From Nitrospirota bacterium (GTDB lineage Bacteria; Nitrospirota; Nitrospiria; Nitrospirales; Nitrospiraceae), in NCBI GenBank assembly GCA_020027965.1, contig JAHRHE010000052.1, positions 1 through 34,256 on the forward strand: a stretch of 34,256 bases of DNA, in the 5' to 3' direction. The notes beneath the pieces were generated by a model, which worked only from the letters and a program-made list of their open reading frames with translations, had not been told where the DNA came from and did no database searches. The translations under genes were made by a program, and so were the position numbers. Within the stretch, counting starts at the first letter, position 1. Every line of letters starts with the position of its first letter. Of this stretch, positions 1 through 7,836 are shown piece after piece.

Positions 1-1109
1 AGCACCTTGGGACGCAGGTCTGCCGGGACCGTCAGACGAGACCCCGTCTGGGCGAAGTATCCGTCTATCCTCGGCGATGGCCAGAGCCGGGCGAGCCGGC
101 GCCACACGGGCACGGCCCTGCAGCGATCCACGAAACGGATGCACCGCTCATGCAGTCCCATCGTATGTCGGTAGTATTGCTGCATGAACTGCTCGACGGC
201 CAGCAGGTGCGGTTGGTCACGGAACCCGAACTGGGACGCGAGCCGGACCTGCTCATCGAACGAGAGAATCTCCTGGGCCATGTGGGCCTGCAGATGCAGA
301 AACGCCCGGACCCGCCAGAGAAATTCCCGGGCCTCGACCAAGGCCACGTAATCCGGCCGAGAGAGGATCCCCCGGTCAGTGAGCTCCTGGAGAGTCCCGG
401 CGTGGTACCTGGCCATGCCGACCCACTGCAGCACGTGTAGGTCCCTGAGTCCCCCCTTGCTCTTCTTCACGTTGGGCTCCAGGAGATAGACGGTCTCGCC
501 GAACTTCTCATACTCCCGGCGCCGCTCCTCGAGCTTCAGGTCGATGAAGCGATCCGTTCCCCGTGATACCACGCGATGCTGGTAACGTCGCTGGAACTCC
601 TGAAAGAGATCGGGACTTCCGCCCAGGAACCGCGCTTCCATCATCGATGTCCTGACGGTCAGGTCCGTGGAGGCCAGATCCAGACAGTCCTGAATCGTGC
701 GCACGCTGTGGCCGACCTGGAAGCCAAGATCCCAGAGGTGATGCAGGACGTATCGTGACAGTGGGGCGGCAAGAGGCCCCGCGTTCGCCCGGACCAGGAA
801 CATGATGTCAATGTCGGAGTACGGGGCCAGCTCCCGGCGGCCGTATCCACCCAAGGCCACGACGCAGCAGTTGCGGGAACCCAACGCCGCCTCAGGCGCT
901 TCGGATCCCTGCAGGGCACTCCGGTAGCGGCTGACGATCAGCCCATCCACCATCTCCGACAGGGCCGCTATTGTCTCCGCCCCCGACGCTCCATCCATCA
1001 GTCGCCGGTGCAACAGCTCGCGCTGTGCAGCGAGTGTCGCGGTCGCGCACCCGAGGCCGATTACCTGCATCTGGCCGAGTGCCACCTGGCTGTTAGAATC
1101 CGGCTTCAC
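1..1109 (-). CDS. glnD: PII uridylyltransferase / uridylyl-removing enzyme GlnD (N-terminal part, runs off the window)
   Basis: This enzyme uridylylates and deuridylylates PII proteins in response to glutamine. About 369 codons are visible and the C-terminal HD and ACT domains lie outside the window. The nucleotidyltransferase core is clear: GGYGRREL at about residues 87-94, then the catalytic pair in SDID (Asp99 and Asp101). The glutamate-rich middle region (GGLRDLHVLQW) follows, as in GlnD proteins. I chose the GTG at 1109 because an AGGCGAG-like ribosome site precedes it; the next in-frame ATG (1070) has none. An in-frame stop at 1139-1137 limits the upstream extent. It lies 69 bp downstream of glnB, whose product is its expected substrate. 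The family assignment is firm and the start is moderately sure. Confidence 0.9.
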   Translation of the reverse strand, partial: MKPDSNSQVALGQMQVIGLGCATATLAAQRELLHRRLMDGASGAETIAALSEMVDGLIVSRYRSALQGSEAPEAALGSRNCCVVALGGYGRRELAPYSDIDIMFLVRANAGPLAAPLSRYVLHHLWDLGFQVGHSVRTIQDCLDLASTDLTVRTSMMEARFLGGSPDLFQEFQRRYQHRVVSRGTDRFIDLKLEERRREYEKFGETVYLLEPNVKKSKGGLRDLHVLQWVGMARYHAGTLQELTDRGILSRPDYVALVEAREFLWRVRAFLHLQAHMAQEILSFDEQVRLASQFGFRDQPHLLAVEQFMQQYYRHTMGLHERCIRFVDRCRAVPVWRRLARLWPSPRIDGYFAQTGSRLTVPADLRPKV

Positions 1110-1178
1110 CGCTCGCCTGCCCCCGTGTTCACCGAGTCAATCCTCAACCTTCACCTCGACCTGAGCCCCGCCGCCTGG

Positions 1179-1633
<455 letters not shown>

Positions 1634-1646
1634 TTCGCTCTTTTCG

Positions 1647-2921
1647 CTAAGAGTATGCCCGCTCATTATGCTGACTCAGGTCCAAACCAATGGCCTCCTC
1701 TTCCGGAGAAATCCGCAGGCCGATCAAGCCATCGACCAGCTTGAGGATGCCGAATTGGGCGGCATGGCCGAAGAACAACCCGTCCGGCCCGCCAGGATTG
1801 ACGGCGCTGGAGGCCAAGAGGCCCGTGGCCAGCATCCCGACGACCCCGCCGACCCCGTGAATGCCGACGACGTCGAGCGTGTCATCATAGCCGATCTTTC
1901 CCTTCCACACAATGACGAGGTAGCAGGAAAGGCCGGCCGCGACGCCAACCAGCATGGCCGAAAGAGGCCCCACGTACCCGGCCCCCGCGGTGACGGTGGC
2001 CAGGCCGGCCACAGCTCCGCTGGCCACCCCGAGCGCGGTCGGTTTGCCCCGGTGGAGCCATTCCGCGACCATCCAGGCCAGGGCCGCCGTCGCGGCCGCC
2101 AAGTGGGTCGCCATGAGGGCCCCAACCGCGGTCGCGTTCGCCCCCAGCGCACTGCCGCCGTTGAATCCAAGCCATCCAAACCACAACAGTCCGGTTCCGA
2201 CCAGTACGAAGGGGAGATTATGTGGAGCCATGTAGTCGCTTCCATACCCTCGTCGCCGTCCCAGCACCAACGCGCAGGCCAGGGCGCTGACCCCCGCGCT
2301 CGTATGCACCACGGCTCCTCCGGCGAAATCCACCGCCCCAAGCCTGGCCAGCCATCCCCCAGCCCAGAGCCAATGTGCCAACGGAGAGTAGATAAACACA
2401 GACCACAGGACGGCAAAGAGCAGCAACGCACTGAACCGCATACGCTCGGCAAAGGCGCCCGTGATCAGAGCTGGCGTAAACGCCGCGAACATGAGTTGGA
2501 ACAACACGAAGGCTTGGTGGGGAATGGTGGGCCCATGACTCGGGTTGGGATCAAGCCCGACTCCGCTCAGGCCCGCCCAATCCAATCCCCCGATCACCCC
2601 GCCCCGATCCGGTCCGTAGACCAGGCTGTACCCCCACAGGACCCACATCACGGAGACGAGGCACAGAATCACGAAGCTGTGCATGATCGTGCCGAGCACG
2701 TTCTTGCTGCGCACCAACCCCCCATAGAACAGCGTCAGACCCGGTGCGATCATCGCCAGCACCAGCGCTGTCGAGGCCAGCACCCACGCGGTGTCTCCGC
2801 TATTGATCCTTGCCGGCCCCTGGGTTCCCGCCACGCCCTGAGCCCACACGCCGCTCGCCGTCAAGGCCACGAACATCACCGCCGGCAGGATTCCGATTCC
2901 GCACCGCGTGAGGATGGTCAC
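1647..2921 (-). CDS. amtB: Ammonium transporter AmtB with a shortened last helix
   Basis: Inner-membrane ammonium channel of the Amt/Mep/Rh family, 424 residues. A signal peptide (to about VWAQG, residue 29) precedes the helices. The pore residues are present: Asp198 in VDFAGG, the twin histidines His206 (VVHTSAG) and His355 (GIHGVGG). The C-terminal PII-contact tail GLRISPEEEAIGLDLSQHNERAY is also kept. The start is GTG at 2921 behind a perfect AAGGAGG. Between GHAAQFG (385-391) and ILKLVD (392-397) the sequence jumps directly, whereas family members carry roughly 20-25 more residues there, forming most of the last transmembrane helix. This looks like an in-frame internal deletion that could invert the tail or inactivate the protein. 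The gene precedes glnB. Confidence 0.93.
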   Translation of the reverse strand: MTILTRCGIGILPAVMFVALTASGVWAQGVAGTQGPARINSGDTAWVLASTALVLAMIAPGLTLFYGGLVRSKNVLGTIMHSFVILCLVSVMWVLWGYSLVYGPDRGGVIGGLDWAGLSGVGLDPNPSHGPTIPHQAFVLFQLMFAAFTPALITGAFAERMRFSALLLFAVLWSVFIYSPLAHWLWAGGWLARLGAVDFAGGAVVHTSAGVSALACALVLGRRRGYGSDYMAPHNLPFVLVGTGLLWFGWLGFNGGSALGANATAVGALMATHLAAATAALAWMVAEWLHRGKPTALGVASGAVAGLATVTAGAGYVGPLSAMLVGVAAGLSCYLVIVWKGKIGYDDTLDVVGIHGVGGVVGMLATGLLASSAVNPGGPDGLFFGHAAQFGILKLVDGLIGLRISPEEEAIGLDLSQHNERAYS

Positions 2922-2946
2922 AAGAACCTCCTTCGATAGCCTGGAT

Positions 2947-3022
2947 CCAATAGCTCACAGCGAACAGCAAGAACCCCGGATGGTCTGGCTCGTTGCCATT
3001 CGCCATCCGCTACCCGCACGCG
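2947..3022. repeat. Facing degenerate heptamer arrays in the nadE-amtB spacer
   Basis: The minus-strand array at 2947-2971 contains GCTGTTC, GCTGTGA and GCTATTG. The plus-strand array at 2995-3022 contains GCCATTC, GCCATCC and GCTACCC. It has the same design as the array pair in the amtB-glnB spacer: 7-nt period, units starting GCY, two arms in opposite orientation. It fills most of the 101-bp gap after the nadE stop. Confidence 0.6.
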
Positions 3023-4801
3023 TTAAATGTTCCGGTACCCGTTCGTGATCGGCATCCGGCGGTCCTTGCCGAACGCCCGGTGAGTGATCTTGATCCCGAT
3101 CGGCGACTGCCGTCGCTTGTACTCGCTGCGATCCACCATCGCGATCACTCGTGCCACGGTGTCCCGGTCGAAGCCGAGCTCGACAATCTCATCTGGAGCG
3201 CGATCTTCCTCCACGTAGGCTTTCAGGATCGGGTCCAGGATGCTATAGGGCGGCAGGGTGTCCTCATCCTTCTGGTTGGGTCGGAGCTCGGCCGTCGGCG
3301 CTCGATCGAAGATCCGCTTGGGGATGACCGCCGTCCTGTCCCGGCGGTTCCGCAAACGCGCCAGCTCGTACACCATCGTCTTGGGCACGTCCTTGATCAC
3401 CGCGAACCCGCCCGCCATATCTCCATACAGCGTGGCGTATCCCACGCTCATTTCGCTCTTGTTGCCGGTCGTCAACACGAGGTACCCGAACTTGTTGGAG
3501 AGCGCCATCAGGATGTTGCCGCGAATCCTGGCCTGCAGGTTTTCTTCGGTCGTGTCGGTCGGCTGGCCTTCGAAGGTCGACGTAAGCGATCGCAGGTACG
3601 ACTTGAATACGGTCGTGATCGGAATGGTCCGGACCTGAATTCCCAACCGGCCGGCCAGGTCGCGCACATCGTCGCGGCTATCCGACGAGGTGTACGGTGA
3701 GGGCATGAACACGCCGTGGACATTCGCCGAGCCCAGCGCGTCCACGGCCACGACGGCGGTGAAGGCCGAATCAATGCCTCCGCTCAACCCGATCACGACC
3801 CGTTTGAACCCGTTCTTCCCGACATAGTCCCGGACGCCGACCACCAGCGCGCGATAGACTTCTTCCAAGGGCTCCAGCAGGACCGGCCCATCTGTGACCA
3901 CGCGCGTGCGTCGTCTTGGCACGAAGGTGTCCGAGAGCACGGTTCGCTCGATCATGGCCGCCGCTCTCCCGTGGAGCCACTTCTTGCGGCCGTGGGCCAA
4001 GCGAGCGCGCCCCACGGCGGCCATGTTCAGGTCAGCGATGAGCAGATCTTCTTCGAACGCCTTGCCGCGGAGGATCACCTCTCCGGTCTGATCCAGGACT
4101 AGGCTGTTGCCGTCGAACACCAGCTCGTCCTGTCCCCCCACCAGGTTCGTATAGGTCACGATCACGCCATGGTCCCTGGCGCGCGTCGCGAGCATCTGTT
4201 CGCGGAACCGGCTCTTCCCCATGTGGAACGGCGACGCGTTGATGTTCACGATCACTTCGGCTCCGGCGGCGGCTTGCACTCGAGTTGGTCCCTCGGGCAG
4301 CCAGATATCCTCGCAGATGTTCACGCCGAGCGCGGTGCCATTGAGCACGATGACCGGGATACGCCGACCAGAATGAAAATACCGGCTCTCATCGAACACT
4401 CCATAGTTCGGCAGGTACCACTTGCTGTATACCGTGACGAGCCGCCCATCGGCAATCACTGCGGCGGCATTGTGCAGTTCGTGGCGCCCGGCCGGGACCA
4501 CCATGGGATGGGCTGGCAGAGTATGAGAGATCCCGCCCTCTCCCACATACCCGACCACTGCCGCGATCCCGCGGCAGTGGCGGATTACTTCATCCAGCGC
4601 ACGCCGGTTCTCCAGGAGAAACCGTGGCTTGAGCAGGAGATCCTCCGGTGGATAGCCGGTGATCGCAAGTTCGGGAAAGGCCACCAGGTCCGCCTTGGCC
4701 TTCCGAGCCTCGCGCAACCAGCCGATGATGCGCCGGGCATTGCCGCTCACATCACCGACCGTGGCGTTCATCTGGACCATCGCGATGCGAAACGTCCGCA
4801 T
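3023..4801 (-). CDS. nadE: Glutamine-dependent NAD+ synthetase
   Basis: It catalyses the last step of NAD synthesis, amidating deamido-NAD with ammonia released from glutamine. It is a two-domain cytoplasmic protein of 592 residues. The N-terminal nitrilase-type amidase has the Glu-Lys-Cys triad: Glu44 (FPELAITGYPPEDL), Lys127 (YSKWYLPNYGVFDE) and Cys163 (GVNICEDIW). The synthetase domain has the PP-loop SGGIDS at 340-345. I placed the start at the ATG at 4801 (MRTFRIAMVQ), where the family begins; a 28-codon upstream extension would read through the terminator region and is unlikely. It is the first gene after the ANTAR-type leader, so expression is probably set by antitermination. A GC-rich hairpin (4827-4844) sits about 25 nt before the start. 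Confidence 0.96.
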   Translation of the reverse strand: MRTFRIAMVQMNATVGDVSGNARRIIGWLREARKAKADLVAFPELAITGYPPEDLLLKPRFLLENRRALDEVIRHCRGIAAVVGYVGEGGISHTLPAHPMVVPAGRHELHNAAAVIADGRLVTVYSKWYLPNYGVFDESRYFHSGRRIPVIVLNGTALGVNICEDIWLPEGPTRVQAAAGAEVIVNINASPFHMGKSRFREQMLATRARDHGVIVTYTNLVGGQDELVFDGNSLVLDQTGEVILRGKAFEEDLLIADLNMAAVGRARLAHGRKKWLHGRAAAMIERTVLSDTFVPRRRTRVVTDGPVLLEPLEEVYRALVVGVRDYVGKNGFKRVVIGLSGGIDSAFTAVVAVDALGSANVHGVFMPSPYTSSDSRDDVRDLAGRLGIQVRTIPITTVFKSYLRSLTSTFEGQPTDTTEENLQARIRGNILMALSNKFGYLVLTTGNKSEMSVGYATLYGDMAGGFAVIKDVPKTMVYELARLRNRRDRTAVIPKRIFDRAPTAELRPNQKDEDTLPPYSILDPILKAYVEEDRAPDEIVELGFDRDTVARVIAMVDRSEYKRRQSPIGIKITHRAFGKDRRMPITNGYRNI

Positions 4802-4857
4802 AACACGCTCACGCTCCACCTTCCTGCCCTCCCCACAGGGAGGGACAGAGAAGGGGC

Positions 4858-4898
4858 AAAAAAAAAACGCCCTCGATCCCATCATGGACGGAGGACGT
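4858..4898 (-). terminator. Strong intrinsic terminator in the nadE leader
   Basis: The stem pairs 4898-4886 with 4879-4867 (twelve pairs, including two G-U, with one C/C mismatch at 4890/4875), closes on the 6-nt loop 4885-4880, and is followed at once by ten U (4867-4858). It lies between a good promoter and the nadE start 57 bp further on, so it would block nadE transcription unless disrupted. Its 5' arm overlaps the candidate ANTAR hairpin P2. Confidence 0.88.
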
Positions 4899-4965
4899 CA
4901 TCGTCCGACTACCCGACTCTCACTGCCACACCGGAGGGAAACGTCGTTGTCTCCCGGTAGCTTAC
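4858..4965 (-). promoter_or_regulatory. Candidate ANTAR antitermination leader of the nadE-amtB-glnB-glnD block
   Basis: Transcription would start near 4965. Hairpin P1 pairs 4955-4949 with 4942-4936 (7 bp, one G-U) and closes on the hexaloop AACGAC (4948-4943). This loop has A at position 1 and G at position 4, the reported signature of ANTAR-bound loops. Hairpin P2 pairs 4906-4903 with 4896-4893 around GAUGAC (4902-4897), which has G4 but G instead of A at position 1. P2 uses bases that also form the 5' arm of the terminator (4898-4886), so the two folds exclude each other. The linker between P1 and P2 is about 20-30 nt, somewhat long. The neighbouring upstream gene encodes an ANTAR protein. 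Seen: the sequence and pairings. Inferred: binding and antitermination. Confidence 0.72.
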
Positions 4966-4972
4966 GGGGGCA

Positions 4973-5002
4973 CTTATAACAGTGCGCCGCCGCCTCTGTC
5001 AA
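4973..5002 (-). promoter_or_regulatory. Sigma-70-type promoter of the nadE leader
   Basis: A perfect -35 TTGACA (5002-4997), an 18-bp spacer and TATAAG (4978-4973, five of six matches) predict a start near 4965. The -35 box contains the TGA stop of the ANTAR gene, so regulator and target leader are packed without any spacer. The quality of both boxes suggests steady initiation, with control exercised at the terminator. Confidence 0.75.
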
Positions 5003-6279
5003 GGCCTTTTTGTGCCTGCGCGCTTTTCAATCCCCATCGCCAGAATGACAGCTTCGGCGATCTCGCGCATGGACTTCCGGGTGTCCATGCTCTGGCGCTG
5101 CATCAGGCGAAAGGCCTCCTCCTCGGAGATGTTCTTGGCCTGCATCAGACTTCCCTTGGCTCGTTCGACCAGCTTTCGCACCTCGAGGGCTTCCTGCATT
5201 TCGAAGGACCTCTCGACCAGTTTGGTGTTCTCAATCGCGATCGCCGCCTGGTTGGCAATGGCCTGGAGGACTTTGATCTCCTCCGACGAGAAGGAGTGAG
5301 GAACGGAGGTATAGCTGTTGATGACCCCGATGGCCAGATCACGGTTCAGCATCGGCACCGACAGCAGAGAACAGAGACCTTCTTTGCGGGCGAGCTCCGG
5401 ATACATGTAGTCCCGCTCGAGAGTGACATCAGGCACGAAGATCGGCCGGCGCTCCTGGACCGCGCGGCCGCTGATGCTCTGTCCGACTTTCAGACTGGGC
5501 TTGCGGCGGTACTCCTCGCTCAGGCTCTGCGTCGCGGCGATGTGTAATTCCCCCGCTGCTTGATCCAGTAGCATGATGGAGCAGATCTTCGAGCTCATCA
5601 TCTGGGCGGTCATCGTCACGATGAGCTGCAAGACGTCCTCGAGAAGACGATTGGAGGCGACGGTCTCCGACACCTGCGAGAGCGTATGGAGCTGCAGCGC
5701 CTTACGCTTCATCTCGTCATACAACCGGGCGTTCTCGATCGCCCCGCCCACCTGGTTGGCGATTGTGGACAGCAGCGCCAGTTCGTCTGGCCTGTACCGC
5801 CGCGGGCGCTTGTGCTGCACGTTGATCACGCCGACCACCTCGTTTTTAGCCATGACGGGAACCGACACGAACGCCTGGTAGCGATCTTCTGGAAGGTTGT
5901 GAAAAAACTTGAACCGGGGATCATCGCTGGCATTGCTGGGAATGACCACGCGGGTCCGCTCCCGGGCCACCCAACCGGTGATCCCTTCGCCCAGGCTGAT
6001 TGTGATGCGCCCGATCAGCTTGGGGTGGGGATTCTTCGAGGCCCGCAGAATGAGTTCCTCGCGGCTGTTCGAGAGCAGGTACAATAAGCAGGCATCCGCC
6101 TTGGTGACCTCGACGACCACCTCCACGATGTGCTTGAGGACGGCCTCCAGGTCCAGCGTGCTACTGATCGATTCGCTGATGCGATGCAGCACATCGACTT
6201 CGCGCGTTTTTTCGCGTAACGCTCGTTCGATCTGCTCAAGCGATTGTCTGCGCTTGGACCCCATAGCGACCGAGGTCAC
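4999..6279 (-). CDS. GAF-GAF-ANTAR antitermination regulator
   Basis: A cytoplasmic sensor of about 426 residues. A short coiled segment (QIERALREKTREVDVLHRI) leads into GAF domain 1 (about 42-185) and GAF domain 2 (about 208-350). Each ends in the typical helix (ANQVGGAIENARLYDEM; ANQAAIAIENTKLVERS). The C-terminus (about 362-415, EVRKLVERAKGSLMQAKNISEEEAFRLMQ then SMREIAEAVILA) is an ANTAR RNA-binding domain. ANTAR proteins prevent termination by binding paired hexaloop hairpins. No GAF ligand can be named. The start is GTG at 6279 or ATG at 6264; neither has a strong ribosome site. The stop overlaps the promoter of the nadE leader, its likely target. aroB lies 65 bp upstream and may share its transcript. 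Confidence 0.9.
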   Translation of the reverse strand: MTSVAMGSKRRQSLEQIERALREKTREVDVLHRISESISSTLDLEAVLKHIVEVVVEVTKADACLLYLLSNSREELILRASKNPHPKLIGRITISLGEGITGWVARERTRVVIPSNASDDPRFKFFHNLPEDRYQAFVSVPVMAKNEVVGVINVQHKRPRRYRPDELALLSTIANQVGGAIENARLYDEMKRKALQLHTLSQVSETVASNRLLEDVLQLIVTMTAQMMSSKICSIMLLDQAAGELHIAATQSLSEEYRRKPSLKVGQSISGRAVQERRPIFVPDVTLERDYMYPELARKEGLCSLLSVPMLNRDLAIGVINSYTSVPHSFSSEEIKVLQAIANQAAIAIENTKLVERSFEMQEALEVRKLVERAKGSLMQAKNISEEEAFRLMQRQSMDTRKSMREIAEAVILAMGIEKRAGTKRP

Positions 6280-6344
6280 CCGACCACGCGGTTTGGGGGT
6301 AGCCGGATCCCATCTAACCCGCTCTCCCCTTCCCCATGATCTGG

Positions 6345-7472
6345 CTACGTAACCCCTCCACTCCCTTCCGTAGCGTGCTTTCGATGCCGCTGGTCAAACC
6401 ACTGCTTGACAGCCGATCGCTCCAGCGGGGCGATCGTGACCGCCCCGATTCGCTCCGGCAGGACACAATAGACCCGCCCCTGCGTGACCTTCTTGTCATG
6501 CTGCATGGCCGCCCACAAGTCGGAGAAGGTCACGCGGGAAAGGCAGACGGGCAATCCCGCCTCGCTTACCAGCGCGCGCTGACGTGCGACCACCTCGCCA
6601 GAGCAGTGACCCAGATGGCGGGACAGGTCCGCCTCCTGAACCATGCCGATCGCCACGGCTTCGCCGTGCGCCAGTCTCCGGTATCCTCCCAACGCTTCGA
6701 GCGCGTGCCCCACGGTATGGCCATAATTGAGGATGCGCCGCCGGTCCGACTCCCGCTCATCTTCCTCCACCACCGAGGCCTTGATCTGGCAGGACCGCGT
6801 GATGGCTCGGATCACTGGCCCCTCTTCCAGCCTGAGCAAGGCGCGCATGTGTTGTTCAAGGTAAGCAAAGAACGCGTCGTCGGCGATCATCCCGTACTTG
6901 ATCACCTCGGCGAGGCCGGCCACCCACTCCCGCGCCGGCAGGGTCGTGAGTGTCCGCGGATCGACCAGGACGAGGCGAGGTTGATGGAAGGCCCCGATGA
7001 GATTCTTGCCCAGCGGATGATTGACGCCGGTCTTGCCGCCCACGCTCGAATCCACTTGTGCCACCAAGGTGGTCGGCACCTGAACGAACGGGAGGCCACG
7101 CGCGAAGATGGCCGCCGCAAAGCCGGCGAGGTCCCCGATCACCCCGCCCCCCAGGGCCACCAGCACGGACCCCCGCTCAAAGCGTGCCGTGGCCAGCTCG
7201 TCGAGGATGGTCCAGACCCCTCGCAGGCACTTCGCGCGCTCGCCCGCCGGGACGACGATGGCGAGGGCATCGTAGCCGGCCGATCGAAGTGACCGCATTA
7301 CCGCCGGCCCATACAACCGGCGGACCACGGGATTCGTCACCACACCCACGCGACCAGAAAACCCGAGGCCACGGAGAGACGGGCCGACTTCGCTCAGCAG
7401 CCCAGTCCCAATACGGATATCGTAGCTGCGTTCGGCGAGTGATACCTTCACGCAGGTCTCATGCGTGGACAC
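6345..7472 (-). CDS. aroB: 3-dehydroquinate synthase
   Basis: Second step of the shikimate pathway: NAD- and metal-dependent cyclisation of DAHP to 3-dehydroquinate in the cytoplasm. It has 375 residues, the usual length. The glycine-rich NAD site GGGVIGDLAGFAA (108-120) and the DSSVGGKTGVNHPLGKNLIGAF segment are intact. The three metal ligands are Glu189 (AEVIKYG), His252 (NYGHTVGH) and His269 (LAHGEA), each five residues later than in the E. coli numbering. The start is GTG at 7472 behind CAGGAG. It follows aroC across a 364-bp gap that holds repeats, and precedes the ANTAR gene. Confidence 0.97.
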   Translation of the reverse strand: MSTHETCVKVSLAERSYDIRIGTGLLSEVGPSLRGLGFSGRVGVVTNPVVRRLYGPAVMRSLRSAGYDALAIVVPAGERAKCLRGVWTILDELATARFERGSVLVALGGGVIGDLAGFAAAIFARGLPFVQVPTTLVAQVDSSVGGKTGVNHPLGKNLIGAFHQPRLVLVDPRTLTTLPAREWVAGLAEVIKYGMIADDAFFAYLEQHMRALLRLEEGPVIRAITRSCQIKASVVEEDERESDRRRILNYGHTVGHALEALGGYRRLAHGEAVAIGMVQEADLSRHLGHCSGEVVARQRALVSEAGLPVCLSRVTFSDLWAAMQHDKKVTQGRVYCVLPERIGAVTIAPLERSAVKQWFDQRHRKHATEGSGGVT

Positions 7473-7629
7473 GATGGGACTCCTGTCGCCTCTGGAAAAC
7501 CTGACGGCTGAGTGCAGACTGACGGGGCCGAGAAACGGAGGGATGGTATCACATGGCCGGAGAAACTAAAAGAAGGTGGTTCGGCTTACCGCCGAGCGGC
7601 CAGGACTGAGGACTGAGTCCGTACTCTCA
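7473..7629. other. aroC-aroB gap, proximal part, with heptamer words
   Basis: No gene is seen. Next to the aroB ribosome site there are heptamers at 7501-7521 (CTGACGG, CTGAGTG, CAGACTG) and two exact GACTGAG units at 7604-7617. These are the same words as in the arrays near 28.2 kb and 30.4 kb. The rest (7528-7603) is ordinary sequence without a clear terminator. Confidence 0.5.
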
Positions 7630-7836
7630 GGAGGATGCTCAAAAGGCGTATCCTCTGGGCTTTGGGCCCATTGCTTTGAGCCGTTGCATCGACCCATTGC
7701 AATGGAAAGGGCAATGGGTCCCCCAGCGACGGGTTCCCCGAGCAATGGGCACCCCGGATTTTGTCGGGTACCCATTGCGCAGGCTTCGTGCAATGGGTGA
7801 TGAGAACGAAGTTGGGGACCTTTTGGAGCATCCTCC
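7630..7836. mobile_element. 207-bp MITE-like element with terminal inverted repeats
   Basis: The left end GGAGGATGCTCAAAAGG (7630-7646) is repeated inverted at 7819-7836 with a single extra base. The interior has three CCCATTGC words and three GCAATGGG words. Two perfect hairpins result: 7691-7700 with 7711-7720 (10 bp, 10-nt loop) and 7770-7778 with 7790-7798 (9 bp, 11-nt loop). There is no transposase and no believable coding frame. The right end abuts the aroC stop codon (7839-7837), so the repeat could also act in 3'-end formation. No target-site duplication is obvious. Non-autonomous element, REP-like cluster and complex terminator remain open readings. Confidence 0.6.

Noticed and set aside
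1668-2939. Long plus-strand open frame (423 codons) opposite amtB
   Set aside because: It is antisense to a clear ammonium transporter and its product is low-complexity His/Gln/Pro-rich sequence. The same holds for long plus-strand frames at 9109-10752, 20140-21420 and 24329-25576, opposite pilQ, rpoA and secY/adk.
2922-3022. Sigma-54 promoter before amtB or glnB, expected because rpoN is nearby
   Set aside because: GG and GC pairs occur but not with the 10-bp spacing of a -24/-12 promoter in either spacer (2922-3022 or 1518-1646).
4827-4844. Perfect 7-bp GC-rich hairpin (CCCTCCC/GGGAGGG) before nadE as a second terminator
   Set aside because: No U tract follows. It may influence nadE translation but does not look like a terminator.
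7576-7831. Small open frames inside the aroC-aroB gap
   Set aside because: They run through inverted repeats on both strands, resemble no protein family and lack ribosome sites.
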